A DNA stretch of 64,000 nt from Egibacteraceae bacterium (GCA_030446775.1 JAUJMQ010000001.1:16487-80486), one strand, 5' to 3'; shown: positions 1 to 11,110, numbered from the stretch's first letter. Made by a program: numbers and translations. Notes: generated by a model from the sequence alone, not told the origin.

Positions 1-175
1 TGGGGACCTCGTAGCGCAGATGCACCTCGTCGCCGCCGACCTCGACGGCGAAGTCGCTGCGCGGCAGGTCGCGGACGTGCCCGACCGAGGCCAGGACCCG
101 GTAGTCCGGGCCCAGGTACTTCTCGATGGTCTTCGCCTTGGTCGGCGACTCGACGATGACGAGGTGTTGTCCCAT
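1..175 (-). CDS. topA: DNA topoisomerase I, N-terminal fragment
   Basis: Type IA topoisomerase that relaxes negatively supercoiled DNA. Only the first 58 residues are in the window and the gene runs off the left edge. The protein opens [20 protein letters not shown], the canonical start of the Toprim domain with its catalytic glutamate in [10 protein letters not shown], followed by [12 protein letters not shown], also typical of TopA. The ATG at 173-175 is the natural start because the conserved block begins three residues later. In Mycobacterium topA (Rv3646c) lies close to the same DECH helicase and Tad genes found at 7-14 kb here, so the neighbourhood supports the call. Confidence 0.93.
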   Translation of the reverse strand, partial: MGQHLVIVESPTKAKTIEKYLGPDYRVLASVGHVRDLPRSDFAVEVGGDEVHLRYEVP

Positions 176-224
176 GGGTGAGTCTCACAGTACTCGCAGG
201 GTTGTGCGTGGCAACATCGGGCCC

Positions 225-815
225 ATGGCCTCGGTGGACTGGGCGGCGGTGGAGGCGCGGGGCGGCGAGGTGGTGCGCCCGCTGCGCTGGCAGCTCGCGA
301 CGACGGCGGCCTGCCTGCTCGTCGGCGCGCTGCTGGCGGCGGGCGTGGTCGCCCTGCTCGCCAGCGACGGGGTCCGGGGCGCCGACCCGCCGTGGGTGGT
401 GGTGTGGACGGCCCTGTCAACGCTCGCGCTCGGCCTGGCATTCCGCAACCTGCGCCGGCTGCTGCGCCGCGAGCCGCTCGTCGGATACGACGCCGACGGC
501 CTGCACCTGCCGGGCGTGGGACTGGTGGCATGGGACGAGATCTCCGAGGTCCGCGTCGACGAGGTCGGCCGCGGCCGCTTCCCGCACGCGCTGGTCGGCA
601 TCTACCTGCACGATCCGGCGGCGGTCCTGTCGCGCGCGGGTCTGCGGTGCCGCGTCGAGGGGCGCATCGAGGCGGCCTCCCAGCGTGCGCCGCTGGCGAT
701 CCACCCGTTCAAGCTGCCGCTGGAGCTGTACGTGCTCGCCTCCCGGATCCAGCGGCGGCGGGAGGTGGCGCTGCGCGCACCGCGGCCTCGGCGAGATTCG
801 GCCACCGCCGGCTGA
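225..815 (+). CDS. membrane protein with PH-like domain, STM3941-like
   Basis: Protein of 196 residues. Two hydrophobic segments (about residues 22-45 and 52-70) are followed by a soluble part with the pattern VGYDADGLHLPGVGLVAWDE, which resembles bacterial PH-like domains of the STM3941 type in which a strand-rich domain follows two membrane helices. I chose the ATG at 225 because upstream in-frame codons are not protein-like. The gene converges on dgt, with a partial copy of the dispersed hairpin repeat between the two stops. Function unknown; the family assignment is by pattern only. Confidence 0.7.
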   Translation: MASVDWAAVEARGGEVVRPLRWQLATTAACLLVGALLAAGVVALLASDGVRGADPPWVVVWTALSTLALGLAFRNLRRLLRREPLVGYDADGLHLPGVGLVAWDEISEVRVDEVGRGRFPHALVGIYLHDPAAVLSRAGLRCRVEGRIEAASQRAPLAIHPFKLPLELYVLASRIQRRREVALRAPRPRRDSATAG

Positions 816-838
816 CTCCCGTCTCGGGAGACAGGGCC
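814..838 (-). repeat. partial copy of the dispersed hairpin repeat
   Basis: On the minus strand this reads CCTGTCTCCCGAGACGGGAG, matching the hairpin end of the repeats at 7177, 23921, 54620 and 63794. The tail of the element is missing. It lies between the convergent stops of the PH-like gene and dgt, so it may serve as a bidirectional terminator. Confidence 0.5.
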
Positions 839-1861
839 TAGAGCGCTGCCGGGCGGTCGCCGAACAGGCGCTCGTAGCGGCTCAGGGCGAACCGGTCGGT
901 CATGCCGGAGACGTAGTCGGCGACCTGGGTGACCAGGTCGGCGCCCGAGTCGCGGTAGGTGGCGGGGATCTCGCCGGGATGGTCCAGGTGATGGTCGACG
1001 AGCCGACGGATCACCCCCGCCGCGGCGCGCTGCTGGGGCTTGTTGCGCGCGGTCGCGTAGACCCGCTCGAACAGGAAGGCGCGCAGCTCGTGCATCACGG
1101 CCAGGACGTCGGGCGCCATCGTGACCCGGTCGGCGCTGGCGCTCGCGTCGAGCACGGCGGTGACCATCCGCCCCACCCAGCGGCTGCCCGGCGGCCCCAG
1201 CACCCGCAGCACCGAGTCGGGAAGGTCGCCGGGTGCGAGCAGGCCGGCGCGGACCGCGTCCAGGGCGTCGTGGGACAGGTAGGCGATCCGGTCGGCGAAG
1301 CGCACGCACTCCCCTCGGCGGTCGCGGGACCCGGCTCGATGCGCCAGGTGTGCGCCCGGATCCCGTCGCGCACCTCCCAGGTGAGGTTGGCGTCCTCGAG
1401 GACGTCGAAGACCCGCAGGCTCTGGGCGGCGTGATGCCAGCCGCCCTCGAAGTACGGTGCGAGGGCCTCTTCCCCCGTGTGGCCGAAGGCGGGGTGCCCG
1501 ACGTCGTGGCCGAGCGCGATCGCCTCGGCGAGCGGCTCGTTGAGGCCCAGGCCCACCGCGAGGGCGCGCGCGACCTGGGTCACCGCCAGCGCGTGGGTCA
1601 GCCGGGTGACGTAATGGTCCCCGCCCGGGTTGAGGAACACCTGCGTCTTGTGCTTCAGCCGCCGGAACGCCTTGCTGTGGGTGATGCGGTCGCGGTCGCG
1701 CTCGAAGGCGGTGCGGTCGGGGTCGGGCGGCTCGGGTCGCACGCGACCGCGGCTGGCCGCCGAGCGGGTCGCCGCCGCGCGAGCGCGGCCTCGGCGGCCT
1801 CCCGGTCGGTCCGCGTGCGGCGCAGGAAGGCAGGAGGAGCGGGGGCGACGTCATGTCGCAC
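838..1861 (-). CDS. dgt: deoxyguanosinetriphosphate triphosphohydrolase-like HD protein, frame interrupted
   Basis: dGTPase family, hydrolysing dNTPs to nucleoside and triphosphate. The conserved core [20 protein letters not shown] is followed by the HD metal motif [19 protein letters not shown] and, later, [15 protein letters not shown]. The protein cannot be read in one frame. A one-base deletion in a G run near 1317-1322 separates the HD core from the C-terminal half; restoring one G gives [15 protein letters not shown] second break near 1765-1785 separates the N-terminal [10 protein letters not shown] segment from [15 protein letters not shown]. With both repaired, the start is the codon at 1861 and the length is about 340 residues, usual for the family. 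The breaks look like sequence errors, but true decay is not excluded. Confidence 0.85.
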
Positions 1862-2049
1862 GCAGGGTAGCCGCGACCGCGGGCGGGCCGGCCGCGCGGT
1901 CGCGGGGTCCGGTGGACCGGCCGACCGGTTCCGCTGGGGTCCTGGCGCCGGGCGGGGTTGGTACCGTCCCCTCGAGCCCGCTTCGCACCGGTTGCGCCCG
2001 CGTGCCCGCGCACCGAAGGAACCGGTTCCCTGCCGGACGGAGATCTCGC

Positions 2050-4119
<2,070 letters not shown>

Positions 4120-4164
4120 CTGTGGGTCGCAGCCCCCGCCTTCCTGTGCAGCGCGGTGGACCGG

Positions 4165-4290
4165 TGTCGCGCTGTTCCTGGTCGCGCCCCAGGTGCTGTA
4201 CGCCGTGAACCGAGACGTCGACTTCGTGCCCTACGCACCAGCTTCCAGCTCGCCGACACCTCTGCGCCGGCGCCACTGGTCGCTGCGCTG
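4165..4290 (+). pseudogene. possible gene remnant, unknown
   Basis: The 200-bp gap after hppA contains a protein-like stretch, TGVALFLVAPQVLYAVNRDV followed by DFVPYAP, in one plus-strand frame with no start and a frame lost on both sides. It looks like a piece of a membrane protein, but I cannot assign it. It could be chance. Confidence 0.2.
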
Positions 4291-4317
4291 AGCGGTCCCC
4301 GTCAGGGTGGACAGGCC

Positions 4318-4788
4318 CTACGACCCGCTCGACGATCCCAGGACGCGGTCGTACAGCGCACCGGTCGCCGCCGCCTGGACGAGCTTGTCGATGACGTCCA
4401 CGGTCCAGTCCTGCCGCGACCAGCTGCTCGGCCGGTACAGCCCGAGCGCGGTGTTGAGCAGCACGTCGGCGGTGTAGACGGTCGCGAACACCGCAGCGAC
4501 GGCCTTCGGGCCGCGCAACCCGGCGCGGGCCGCCAAGCCGTAGGCCGAGCCCCACATCGTCCCGAGGGCGAAGTGGGTCGTCCAGTTCAGCCTCTCACGC
4601 CCCTGCCTGCTGCTCGGGTGCACGGGGAGGACCTTCTCGGCGAAGCTCGCCGGCGCGTAGCTCGTCTCGCGCCCGCTGATGGGCATCTCGACGAGCTTCT
4701 GGAACGCGGTCATCACGGCCGTCCCGGCGACGCCCGCCACGACGCCTCGACCAACGGTTGCCGCCATGGACGGTCGCTGAGCGGACAT
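4318..4788 (-). CDS. small membrane protein, DUF1440/YagU-like (tentative)
   Basis: Protein of 156 residues with three to four hydrophobic segments, beginning GVVAGVAGTAVMTAFQKLVE and continuing with WTTHFALGTMWGSAYGLAAR and AVFATVYTADVLLNTALGLY. The arrangement of a Gly-rich first helix, a conserved Trp/His before the second helix and a closing amphipathic segment recalls the DUF1440 inner-membrane family, but the match is weak. I chose the ATG at 4788 (MSAQRPSMAATVGRG); an ATG at 4767 is also possible. Divergent from the next gene. Function unknown. Confidence 0.6.
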   Translation of the reverse strand: MSAQRPSMAATVGRGVVAGVAGTAVMTAFQKLVEMPISGRETSYAPASFAEKVLPVHPSSRQGRERLNWTTHFALGTMWGSAYGLAARAGLRGPKAVAAVFATVYTADVLLNTALGLYRPSSWSRQDWTVDVIDKLVQAAATGALYDRVLGSSSGS

Positions 4789-4942
4789 GCCGGATCTTGT
4801 TGCCCGCGAATGTCGTGTCCAACCCTTGAGCCAAGAGCTCGCCGTCAACGGTGGCGTGCGAGCGGAGGCGCCGCACTCGCTTGCCGCATCCCGGGCGAGC
4901 GCACACCTGGCCGCGCCCATGGGGCACAATCCGTGCGTGGGG

Positions 4943-5497
4943 ATGTCGGTGGGCACGCGGGAGCGCGGAGAGGCGGTGCTGTGGCTGCTCGGCTACGTGC
5001 TGTTCCTGGCCCTCATGTTGTGGATGAGCGCCCGCAACCCCTCCTCACCGCTCGGCCAGCCCGCCGACCCCACGGGCCGCATCGGCATCTTCTCGGTGCT
5101 CGTGCTTCCGCTGGCGCTGTGGCTGGGAACGGTGCAGGCGGGTCTGGACCACGACGCCGTCGCCCAAAGGGTCACCGTCGTCGTCATCCTCGCCGTGGTG
5201 GCCGCCGTCGCCGCCTCGATGATCGGGCTGCTGCCCGACGACCTGCGCAGCTGCCTGGCGCTGCGCCGGCTCCCCGAGATCCCTGAGCGGTGCCTGACGA
5301 CCGCGGACCTGCGGCGCACCGTCGTGGTGGAGGCGACGCTCGTGTGGCTGGCCTTCGGCGCGAGCTGGGTGGCCGCCGCCAAGCGCCGCACCCGGCGCGA
5401 CCGGGGGCGCCTGCGCAGGGCGAGCAGCGACGCCTCACACCGTCCAGGGCCACGAGACGCGCCGGGTCACGGGGCGGGCAGCCGTCCCCAGCCGTAG
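4943..5497 (+). CDS. hypothetical membrane protein
   Basis: Protein of 184 residues starting MSVGTRERGEAVLWLLGYVL. There are three predicted membrane helices near residues 9-25, 47-66 and 75-95, then a soluble region with two cysteines (DLRSCLALRRLPEIPERC) and a fourth hydrophobic stretch VVEATLVWLAFGASWVAAA before a very basic tail. The two cysteines flanking a short loop could form a disulfide. The ATG at 4943 is the last start before the first helix. The 3' end overlaps the convergent methyltransferase gene by about 30 bases. No family recognised. Confidence 0.6.
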   Translation: MSVGTRERGEAVLWLLGYVLFLALMLWMSARNPSSPLGQPADPTGRIGIFSVLVLPLALWLGTVQAGLDHDAVAQRVTVVVILAVVAAVAASMIGLLPDDLRSCLALRRLPEIPERCLTTADLRRTVVVEATLVWLAFGASWVAAAKRRTRRDRGRLRRASSDASHRPGPRDAPGHGAGSRPQP

Positions 5498-5994
5498 ACC
5501 CAGGTGACATCGCCGCGTTCGAGCGGGTCGGGTCGCGGCTCGACCTCGACCTCGTCGTAGCCGGCGTCGATCAGCAGCGCCTTGAGCTGCCCCGCGCTGA
5601 TCGTCGTCGCGTAGACCGTGCCTGCGGGGGGGTCGTCGACGGGCTCCAGCTCCGCCGAGCCCTCCCGGAACGTCACGAAGATCGGTCCCCGCCGCTGCAC
5701 CCGTCGCCACTCGGCCAGAGCCCCGCGGATCTCGCGTCGCGGCAGGTGGTGCAGCGCCGCCGGCGCCCAGATGCCGTCGAACACCGCGTCGCCGAACGGC
5801 AGCCGACGGAAGTCCCAACGTGCGAGCGCGCCCTTCGGAAACAGCGTGTGGCCCAGGCGCATGGGCTCCGCCGCGAGGTCGCCGGCGTAGACCCGCAGGC
5901 CCGCGTCGCGCAGCAGCCTCACGTCCAGCGCCGGCCCGCACGCGACGTCGAGGACCCTGCCGCCACGACCCACCAGCGCGCCGAACTTGCGCAC
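5467..5994 (-). CDS. class I SAM-dependent methyltransferase
   Basis: Methyltransferase with the Rossmann motif I GGRVLDVACGPALDVRLL, motif II VYAGDLAAEPM, and the post-II segment FDGIWAPAALHHLPRREI. Substrate unknown. The only standard start in frame is GTG at 5994, but coding clearly continues upstream to about 6093 (GRIAQTVAAYDAAAQAYQDA, the usual helix before motif I). A strong AGGAGG lies at 6100-6105 with no ATG, GTG or TTG at the right spacing; the codons there are GTC and ACG. Either a base was misread or an ACG start at 6093 is used. With that extension the protein has about 209 residues. Confidence 0.8.
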   Translation of the reverse strand: MRKFGALVGRGGRVLDVACGPALDVRLLRDAGLRVYAGDLAAEPMRLGHTLFPKGALARWDFRRLPFGDAVFDGIWAPAALHHLPRREIRGALAEWRRVQRRGPIFVTFREGSAELEPVDDPPAGTVYATTISAGQLKALLIDAGYDEVEVEPRPDPLERGDVTWVYGWGRLPAP

Positions 5995-6243
5995 GGCGTC
6001 AAGCGGTCGGCGCCGGCGCCAGGCGTCCTGGTAGGCCTGCGCGGCGGCGTCGTAGGCGGCGACGGTCTGCGCGATGCGGCCCTCGGCGCCCGTGACGGTC
6101 CTCCTGGGAAGCGGCGGGCGGACATGTTACCGACCCTGCGGGGCTGCGCCGATCCCGTGCGGCGGTCCCTGCGCGCCTTCCGCGCGGGCCGACCGCTTCG
6201 GGGCCATCTAGATGAGGCCGGGCTCCCCGGCGGCGCCCGTCCT

Positions 6244-6675
6244 CTAGTCGCCCACGGCTCCGTCGCCGGTGAGGTCGACCGAGAAGCGCATCTTCACGAC
6301 CATGCCGGCCTCGCGGCGGAACTCGACGTCGTCGGCCAGGCCGCGGATGAGCGTGACACCGAGACCGTTCTCCAGCGACCAGTCCCGCGACGAGTGGGCC
6401 TCGAGCGGCGGCGGCTCGAACCCCGGGCCGGTGTCGGCGATGGTCACGGCGAACTGGCCAGACCCGGTCGGTCCGAAGGCGAGCACGACCGGGGCCGGCT
6501 TGGCGGTGCGCCGATGCGCGTTGATGGCGTTCGTCGTCGCCTCGCTCACCGCGATCTTCAGGTCCTCCAAGCGCTCGTCGGCCATCCCGGCCTGGCGGGC
6601 GGCGACCATGACGACGAGCCGCGCGAGCCCGACGTAGCGCACGTCAGGGGGCAGGTGCAGCTCGACGTCGGTCAC
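6244..6675 (-). CDS. anti-sigma-factor serine kinase-like ATPase, RsbW type
   Basis: GHKL-type ATP-binding protein of 143 residues. The N box is VSEATTNAINAHRR and the G1 box is TIADTGPGFEPP, followed by NGLGVTLIRGLADDVEFRR. Such proteins bind a sigma factor or phosphorylate a STAS partner. The STAS gene lies 37 bases upstream on the same strand, giving the RsbV-RsbW pairing of partner-switching modules. No sigma factor gene is adjacent, so the target is unknown. Start GTG at 6675 (VTDVELHLPP). Confidence 0.87.
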   Translation of the reverse strand: MTDVELHLPPDVRYVGLARLVVMVAARQAGMADERLEDLKIAVSEATTNAINAHRRTAKPAPVVLAFGPTGSGQFAVTIADTGPGFEPPPLEAHSSRDWSLENGLGVTLIRGLADDVEFRREAGMVVKMRFSVDLTGDGAVGD

Positions 6676-6712
6676 CGGCCCGGCCCTCGAGCCCGCGCAT
6701 GCCGGCCGCGGA

Positions 6713-7054
6713 TCACTCGCTGTCCTGCAGCGCCTCGTCGAGGGAGTCGTGAATGGGGAACACCTTGGTCAGGCCCGTGATGCGGAAGATCTTGAGGATC
6801 CGCTCCTGGTTGCACACCAGCGACAAGCTCCCGTCGTGGCTGCGCACCCGCTTCAGCCCGCCCACGAGGACGCCGAGACCGGTGGAGTCGAGGAACTCGA
6901 CCTTCGTCATGTCCACGACGATCTGGTAGTGGCCCTCGCCGACGAGCTCGACGAGCTTCTCGCGCAGCTTGGGCGCGGTGTAGACGTCGACCTCTCCCCC
7001 TACCTCCAGGACGGTCCGGTCGCCTTCCTTGCGGTGGTTCAGGGTCAACTCCAC
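6713..7054 (-). CDS. anti-sigma factor antagonist, STAS domain, RsbV type
   Basis: STAS protein of 113 residues. The phosphorylatable serine sits in the classic block [20 protein letters not shown], and the N-terminal strand pair is [20 protein letters not shown]. In partner switching the unphosphorylated protein captures the kinase encoded downstream. I take the GTG at 7054 because GAGGAG lies six bases before it and the following residues [11 protein letters not shown] fit the family; a start at 7084 would add ten atypical residues. First gene of a two-gene operon. Confidence 0.88.
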   Translation of the reverse strand: MELTLNHRKEGDRTVLEVGGEVDVYTAPKLREKLVELVGEGHYQIVVDMTKVEFLDSTGLGVLVGGLKRVRSHDGSLSLVCNQERILKIFRITGLTKVFPIHDSLDEALQDSE

Positions 7055-7176
7055 AACAAGCACTCCTCGAAGGTTCAGCGGCACGAGCCGTACCGCAGGT
7101 ACGGCGTGACGGCCTCGGTGACGTTCCCTGGGCTTTCCGGGGGCAAACGCCGCACGGCCCGCCGTCCACCGCCCCA

Positions 7177-7235
7177 GGACGCACCTCGAACGCCGGGCGG
7201 CCTACGCGCAACGACTCCTTGCGGGAGACGGGCCC
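7177..7235 (-). repeat. dispersed hairpin repeat, copy A
   Basis: Minus-strand element starting GGGCCCGTCTCCCGCAAGGA and ending in GCCCGGCGTTCGAGGTGCGT. It shares both ends with copies at 54620 and 63794 and, more loosely, with 23921. It lies between the divergent STAS gene and the helicase gene, ending just before the helicase start. Confidence 0.7.
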
Positions 7236-7244
7236 TAGCCTGGC

Positions 7245-9689
7245 GTGCCGATGGACGCCGACGCTCTCCTGGCCCTGCTCGACGCCGCCCTGTCGGCCGC
7301 GGCGCCGGCCGCCGACGGGCGCTCCCGCATCGCCGCCCTGCAGCACCTTCCCGCGCGAGGCGCGAACACGGTGTCGCTTCCCGACGACCTGCCCGAGCCG
7401 CTCGGCGACCGACTGCGGCTGCTCGGCGTGTCGGCGCTGTACAGCCACCAGGCCGAGGCGCTGGCGACCGTCCGTGCCGGGCGGTCCGTCGTCGTGTCCA
7501 CCGGGACCGCGAGCGGCAAGTCGCTGTGCTACCAGCTGCCGCTGGCCGAGCGGCTGCTGCGCGACGACAAGGCGACGGCGCTGTACCTGGCGCCGACCAA
7601 GGCGCTGGCGCACGACCAGCTGCGGGCGCTGCGCGCCTTCCGTCTTCCCCACATCCGGGCCGCGGCCTACGACGGCGACACGCCCGCCGGCGACCGCGAG
7701 GCGATCCGGCGGACCGCCAACGTCGTGTTGACCAACCCGGACATGCTCCACGTCGGCCTGTTGCCGTCGCACCGGCGCTGGGGGGACTTCTTCCACCGTC
7801 TCGCGCTCGTCGTCGTCGATGAGTGCCACGTCGCCCGGGGAGTGTTCGGCTCCCACGTCGCCGCGATCCTCCGGCGGTTGCGGCGCGTCTGCGACCGCTA
7901 CTCGTCGGCGCCCGTGTTCGTGCTGGCGTCGGCGACGATCGGCAACCCCGGGGAGCACGCCCGCAACCTCACGGGCCTGGACGTCGCGGAGGTCGTACGC
8001 GACGGCTCGCCCCGCCCGCCGGTCGCCTTCGCGCTGTGGGAGCCACCGCTGACCGACGCCGACAGCGGCGCCCGCCGCTCGACCCTCGCCGAGGCCGCCG
8101 ACCTGCTCGCCGGGCTCGTCGAGCGGGGACCCACGACGCTGGCGTTCGTCAAGTCGCGCAAGGGCGCCGAGCTCGTGGCGGGTGCGGCCAGCCGGCGGCT
8201 CGCGGCCACGGGCGCCGCCGGAGGCACTCCGGGCGGCGGGGCCGACCCCGCTCGGCACGCCGTGGCAGGAGCCGCGGACGGCGACGAGGGGGTCGCCGCG
8301 CGCCCCTCCGGGGACCGGGGCGCCGACCGCCACATCCTGGCCTACCGCGGCGGGCACCTGGCCGAGGAGCGGCGGGCGGTCGAGCGCGGGCTCATCGACG
8401 GCACCCTGCGCGGCGTCGCGGCGACCGACGCGCTGGAGCTCGGCGTCGACGTCGGGTCGCTGGACGCGGTCGTCATCGCGGGCTGGCCGGGGACCGTCGC
8501 CTCCCTGTGGCAGCAGGCCGGACGCGCCGGCCGCCGCGGTCGGGAGGCGGTAGCGATCTTCGTGGCCGCCGACAACCCGCTGGACCACTTCCTGCTCGCC
8601 AACCCCGCGGAGCTGTGGGGGCGGCCACTGGAGTCGGCCGTCGTGGACGTGACCAACCCGTACGTCCTCGTGCCGCACCTGCGCTGCGCCGCCTGGGAGC
8701 TGCCCCTGGCGCCCGACGACCCGGTGTTGACCGGTCCCGGCGGGGTCGGCGACGCGCTGCCGCAGCTGCTGGCGGACGAGGGCGCCGCCGGCCGGCTCCG
8801 GGAGCGGGCCGGACGCTGGCACTGGTCGGGCCGCGGCTCGCCCGCCGCCGCCGTGTCGATCCGCAGCGCCGGCGGGGAGCCGTTCGCGATCGTGGACGCC
8901 GGCACCGGCGTGCTGATCGGCGACGTCGACGAGGCGCGCGCCCACCGCAGCGTGCACGCCGGGGCGGTGTACCTGCACCAGGGGCGGACCTACCGCGTGA
9001 CCGAGCTCGACCTCGCCGAGCGCGTGGCCCTGGCCCTGCCCTACGACGGCGACGAGTACACGACCCCTCGCAGCGACACCGAGATCGGCGTGCTCACGGT
9101 GCGCGAACGGGTGGAGTGGGGGCGCTGCGCCATGCACCTGGGGCGTGTGGAGGTGTCCAACCAGGTGCTCGCCTACGAGCGGCGGCGAATGATGACCGAC
9201 GAGTCGCTGGGCGTCGTGGAGCTCGACCTGCCGCGGCTGCACCTGGTGACCCAGGCGCTGTGGCTGACGGTCCCCGACGCCGTGCTCGACACGGCGGGAC
9301 TGGGGCCCGAGCGGGTGCCGGGTGCCGTCCACGCCGCCGAGCACGCGGCCATCGGGCTGCTGCCGCTGTTCGCGATGTGCGACCGCTGGGACATCGGGGG
9401 GCTGTCCACGCCGTGGCATCCCGACACCGGCGCGGCCACCGTCTTCGTCTACGACGGCTATCCCGGCGGAGCGGGCATCGCCGAGCGCGGGTACCGCAGC
9501 GACGACGCGCACCTTCGGGCGACGCTGACCGCGGTGGCGTCGTGCCGCTGCTCGGACGGCTGCCCGTCGTGCGTCCAGTCGCCCAAGTGCGGCAACGGCA
9601 ACGAGCCGCTGGACAAGGCCGGCGCCGTCGCCCTGCTCACGGCGGTCCTGTCCGAGCGCGCCGACGGCAGGGCGCCGGCGGCGCTGTGA
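7245..9689 (+). CDS. DECH-box helicase with DUF1998 domain, helicase/secretion-neighbourhood type
   Basis: Superfamily 2 helicase of about 814 residues. Motif I is STGTASGKSLCYQLPLAE, motif II is VVVDECHVARG, motif III SAT lies in LASATIGNPG, and the C-terminal RecA domain has TDALELGVDVGSLD and QQAGRAGRRG. A C-terminal DUF1998-type region carries a probable zinc site with four cysteines, CRCSDGCPSCVQSPKCGNG. Relatives include MrfA/YprA repair helicases and Rv3649. The family recurrently sits beside Tad-like genes, as here, with the Tad operon converging from the right. Start GTG at 7245 or ATG at 7251. An unusually long Gly/Ala/Asp-rich insertion lies near residues 325-360. Confidence 0.92.
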   Translation: MPMDADALLALLDAALSAAAPAADGRSRIAALQHLPARGANTVSLPDDLPEPLGDRLRLLGVSALYSHQAEALATVRAGRSVVVSTGTASGKSLCYQLPLAERLLRDDKATALYLAPTKALAHDQLRALRAFRLPHIRAAAYDGDTPAGDREAIRRTANVVLTNPDMLHVGLLPSHRRWGDFFHRLALVVVDECHVARGVFGSHVAAILRRLRRVCDRYSSAPVFVLASATIGNPGEHARNLTGLDVAEVVRDGSPRPPVAFALWEPPLTDADSGARRSTLAEAADLLAGLVERGPTTLAFVKSRKGAELVAGAASRRLAATGAAGGTPGGGADPARHAVAGAADGDEGVAARPSGDRGADRHILAYRGGHLAEERRAVERGLIDGTLRGVAATDALELGVDVGSLDAVVIAGWPGTVASLWQQAGRAGRRGREAVAIFVAADNPLDHFLLANPAELWGRPLESAVVDVTNPYVLVPHLRCAAWELPLAPDDPVLTGPGGVGDALPQLLADEGAAGRLRERAGRWHWSGRGSPAAAVSIRSAGGEPFAIVDAGTGVLIGDVDEARAHRSVHAGAVYLHQGRTYRVTELDLAERVALALPYDGDEYTTPRSDTEIGVLTVRERVEWGRCAMHLGRVEVSNQVLAYERRRMMTDESLGVVELDLPRLHLVTQALWLTVPDAVLDTAGLGPERVPGAVHAAEHAAIGLLPLFAMCDRWDIGGLSTPWHPDTGAATVFVYDGYPGGAGIAERGYRSDDAHLRATLTAVASCRCSDGCPSCVQSPKCGNGNEPLDKAGAVALLTAVLSERADGRAPAAL

Positions 9690-9738
9690 GGGGTGGACGC
9701 CGGCGGGTCAGCGGGCGGGGACGGCGGCCCGCGGCACG

Positions 9739-9793
9739 GCCGCTGCGCGCAGGCGACGCCTCACCACGGCGGCCCGGCGGCCGCTGCGCGCAG
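9739..9793. repeat. short direct repeat between helicase and Tad locus
   Basis: The sequence CGGCCGCTGCGCGCAGG occurs twice about 38 bases apart in the 110-bp gap between the convergent helicase and TadG-like genes. No terminator-like T run was seen. The gap holds nothing else I can name. Confidence 0.4.
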
Positions 9794-9800
9794 GGGACGG

Positions 9801-10398
9801 TTACTCCTCGGGCGGCCCCCGCGACGCCTGCCGCCGGTGCCGGCGGGCGGACCGCCGGCGGGCGGACGGCCGCTGGGTGGCGACCGGCGCGCGCACCGCT
9901 GCCGGCGGGCGGACCGCCGCGACGGCCGTCGCGGGCAGCCCGGCGGTGATGCCGCGCACCAGCGCGCTGCGCGGATCGACCTCCACCGTCACGGAGTAGC
10001 GCAGGGGCCAGTCCCGCAGGTCCTCGCCGACCACGCGCGCGCCGTTCGCCGCCGCGACCGCGCGCGCCCGCTCCCCGGACTGTTCCGGCCACCGGCCAGC
10101 GTGGAGGCGGCCATCCCGGCCAGCGCCGCGGCGTCGGCCGCCGTGCGGGCCCGCGCGGCGGCAACAGCGGCGTCGGTGACCGCCGCGACGGTGACCAGCG
10201 CGAGGGCCAGCGCGACGGTGGTGCCCAGCAGCGCCGTCAGCCCCGCGCCGCCGGCCTCCCCGCTGCCTGTGAGCGCGCCGCCAGGACAGCCGATCCGCCG
10301 TCCTGCGTGGTCGGATGGGACCTCTGCCTGTCGTCGGGCACGCGACGACGCAAGGGGGACGCGGAGCGCTGGGGCGCGCGCCGCCGTCGCCGTCTCAT
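9801..10398 (-). CDS. TadG-like / helicase-neighbourhood TadE-like protein, frame interrupted
   Basis: Last gene of the Tad operon. The visible core is one N-terminal membrane helix, LTALLGTTVALALALVTVAA, followed by ARARTAADAAALAG, the signature of the small TadE/TadG-like proteins encoded next to DECH helicases (Rv3654c-like). The C-terminal part EDLRDWPLRYSVTVEVDPRS is in another frame; the break is near 10070-10095, where one base appears missing. An ATG at 10398 overlaps the TGA of the upstream TadE gene, but joining it to the helix needs a further frame change near 10270. Pseudopilus or secretion role expected. Confidence 0.6.
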
Positions 10399-10808
10399 CG
10401 GTCCTCCACGAGCAGTGTCGCGCGGCCGGGCAGCTCGACGGTGACACCGAAGGCCGCGAAGGCACGGGTGCCCAGCCGCACCACCGCGGTGACGGGCTCG
10501 CCCGGGACCCGGACACCGGTCGGCGGATGGAGCACCACGGCCACCGGCCGGCGGCCGGCGGCCGCCCGCGCCGCGCTCCTGACGGCCTCGTCGTCGTCGA
10601 CCGCGGCCACCCGCGCCGCCTGCAGCGCCACCGCCTGGGCGGCGACGAGGTCGGCTCCGAGCAGCGCGGCGTGCAGCAGCAGCGTCAGCAGCGTGACGAC
10701 GACCGGGATGGCCAGCGCGAGCTCGAGCGTCTGCGAGCCGCGCTGGCCGCGGAGGCGGGAGAGGGCGGCGCGGCGCGCGCCGCCCTCTCCCTGTCGGCTC
10801 AGAACCAA
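10395..10808 (-). CDS. TadE-like pilus assembly protein
   Basis: Small protein of about 137 residues with a short basic N-terminus, then GSQTLELALAIPVVVTLLTL. The conserved Glu at position 5 of the processed helix (TLELALAIP) is the TadE/type IV pilin-like hallmark. The rest is a soluble pseudopilin-like domain ending GRATLLVEDR. The start is uncertain: there is no ATG or GTG close by, and a TTG at 10808, overlapping the end of the Flp-like gene, is the best candidate. The stop overlaps the ATG of the next gene. Probably a minor pilin. Confidence 0.75.
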   Translation of the reverse strand: MVLSRQGEGGARRAALSRLRGQRGSQTLELALAIPVVVTLLTLLLHAALLGADLVAAQAVALQAARVAAVDDDEAVRSAARAAAGRRPVAVVLHPPTGVRVPGEPVTAVVRLGTRAFAAFGVTVELPGRATLLVEDR

Positions 10809-11077
10809 CTGGTCACGAGCTCGACGAGCGCCGACAGGAGCGTCTCGACCACGCGGTCGAGCAGCCCCGTGCGGCTGATGATGCTCCACAGCAGGCCGAT
10901 GAGCCCGGCGCCCAGGCCGCCGATCATGGCGTACTCGACGGCCTGGGCGCCCGCTTCGCCGTCGTCGCGCAGCCGTTCGACGCGGCGGGACAAGGTCTCG
11001 GCGACCCCGTCGGCGGTGTGGCCCGCGGCGTTGCGGCCGGGGACGGAGACGGGCGTGGTCGGTGCCGGCTGATGCAT
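10799..11077 (-). CDS. Flp-like pilin, DUF4244 family
   Basis: Protein of 92 residues. A charged leader ends RLRDDGEAGAQAVEYAMIGG, which matches the DUF4244/Flp pattern of a glycine followed by a hydrophobic helix with Glu near position 5, and the helix continues LGAGLIGLLWSII. It would be the major pilin subunit of the Tad system, processed after the Gly. Third position from the end of the operon and upstream of the TadE gene, which is the usual actinobacterial order. ATG at 11077. Confidence 0.82.
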   Translation of the reverse strand: MHQPAPTTPVSVPGRNAAGHTADGVAETLSRRVERLRDDGEAGAQAVEYAMIGGLGAGLIGLLWSIISRTGLLDRVVETLLSALVELVTSWF

Positions 11078-11110
11078 GGCGATGCTCCTTGTCTCGGTGC
11101 CGTCCTGCCG

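Noticed and set aside
6672..9512. 946-codon minus-strand frame opposite the helicase
   Set aside because: Composition is His/Gln/Arg-rich without domains, and it is antisense to a complete DECH helicase.
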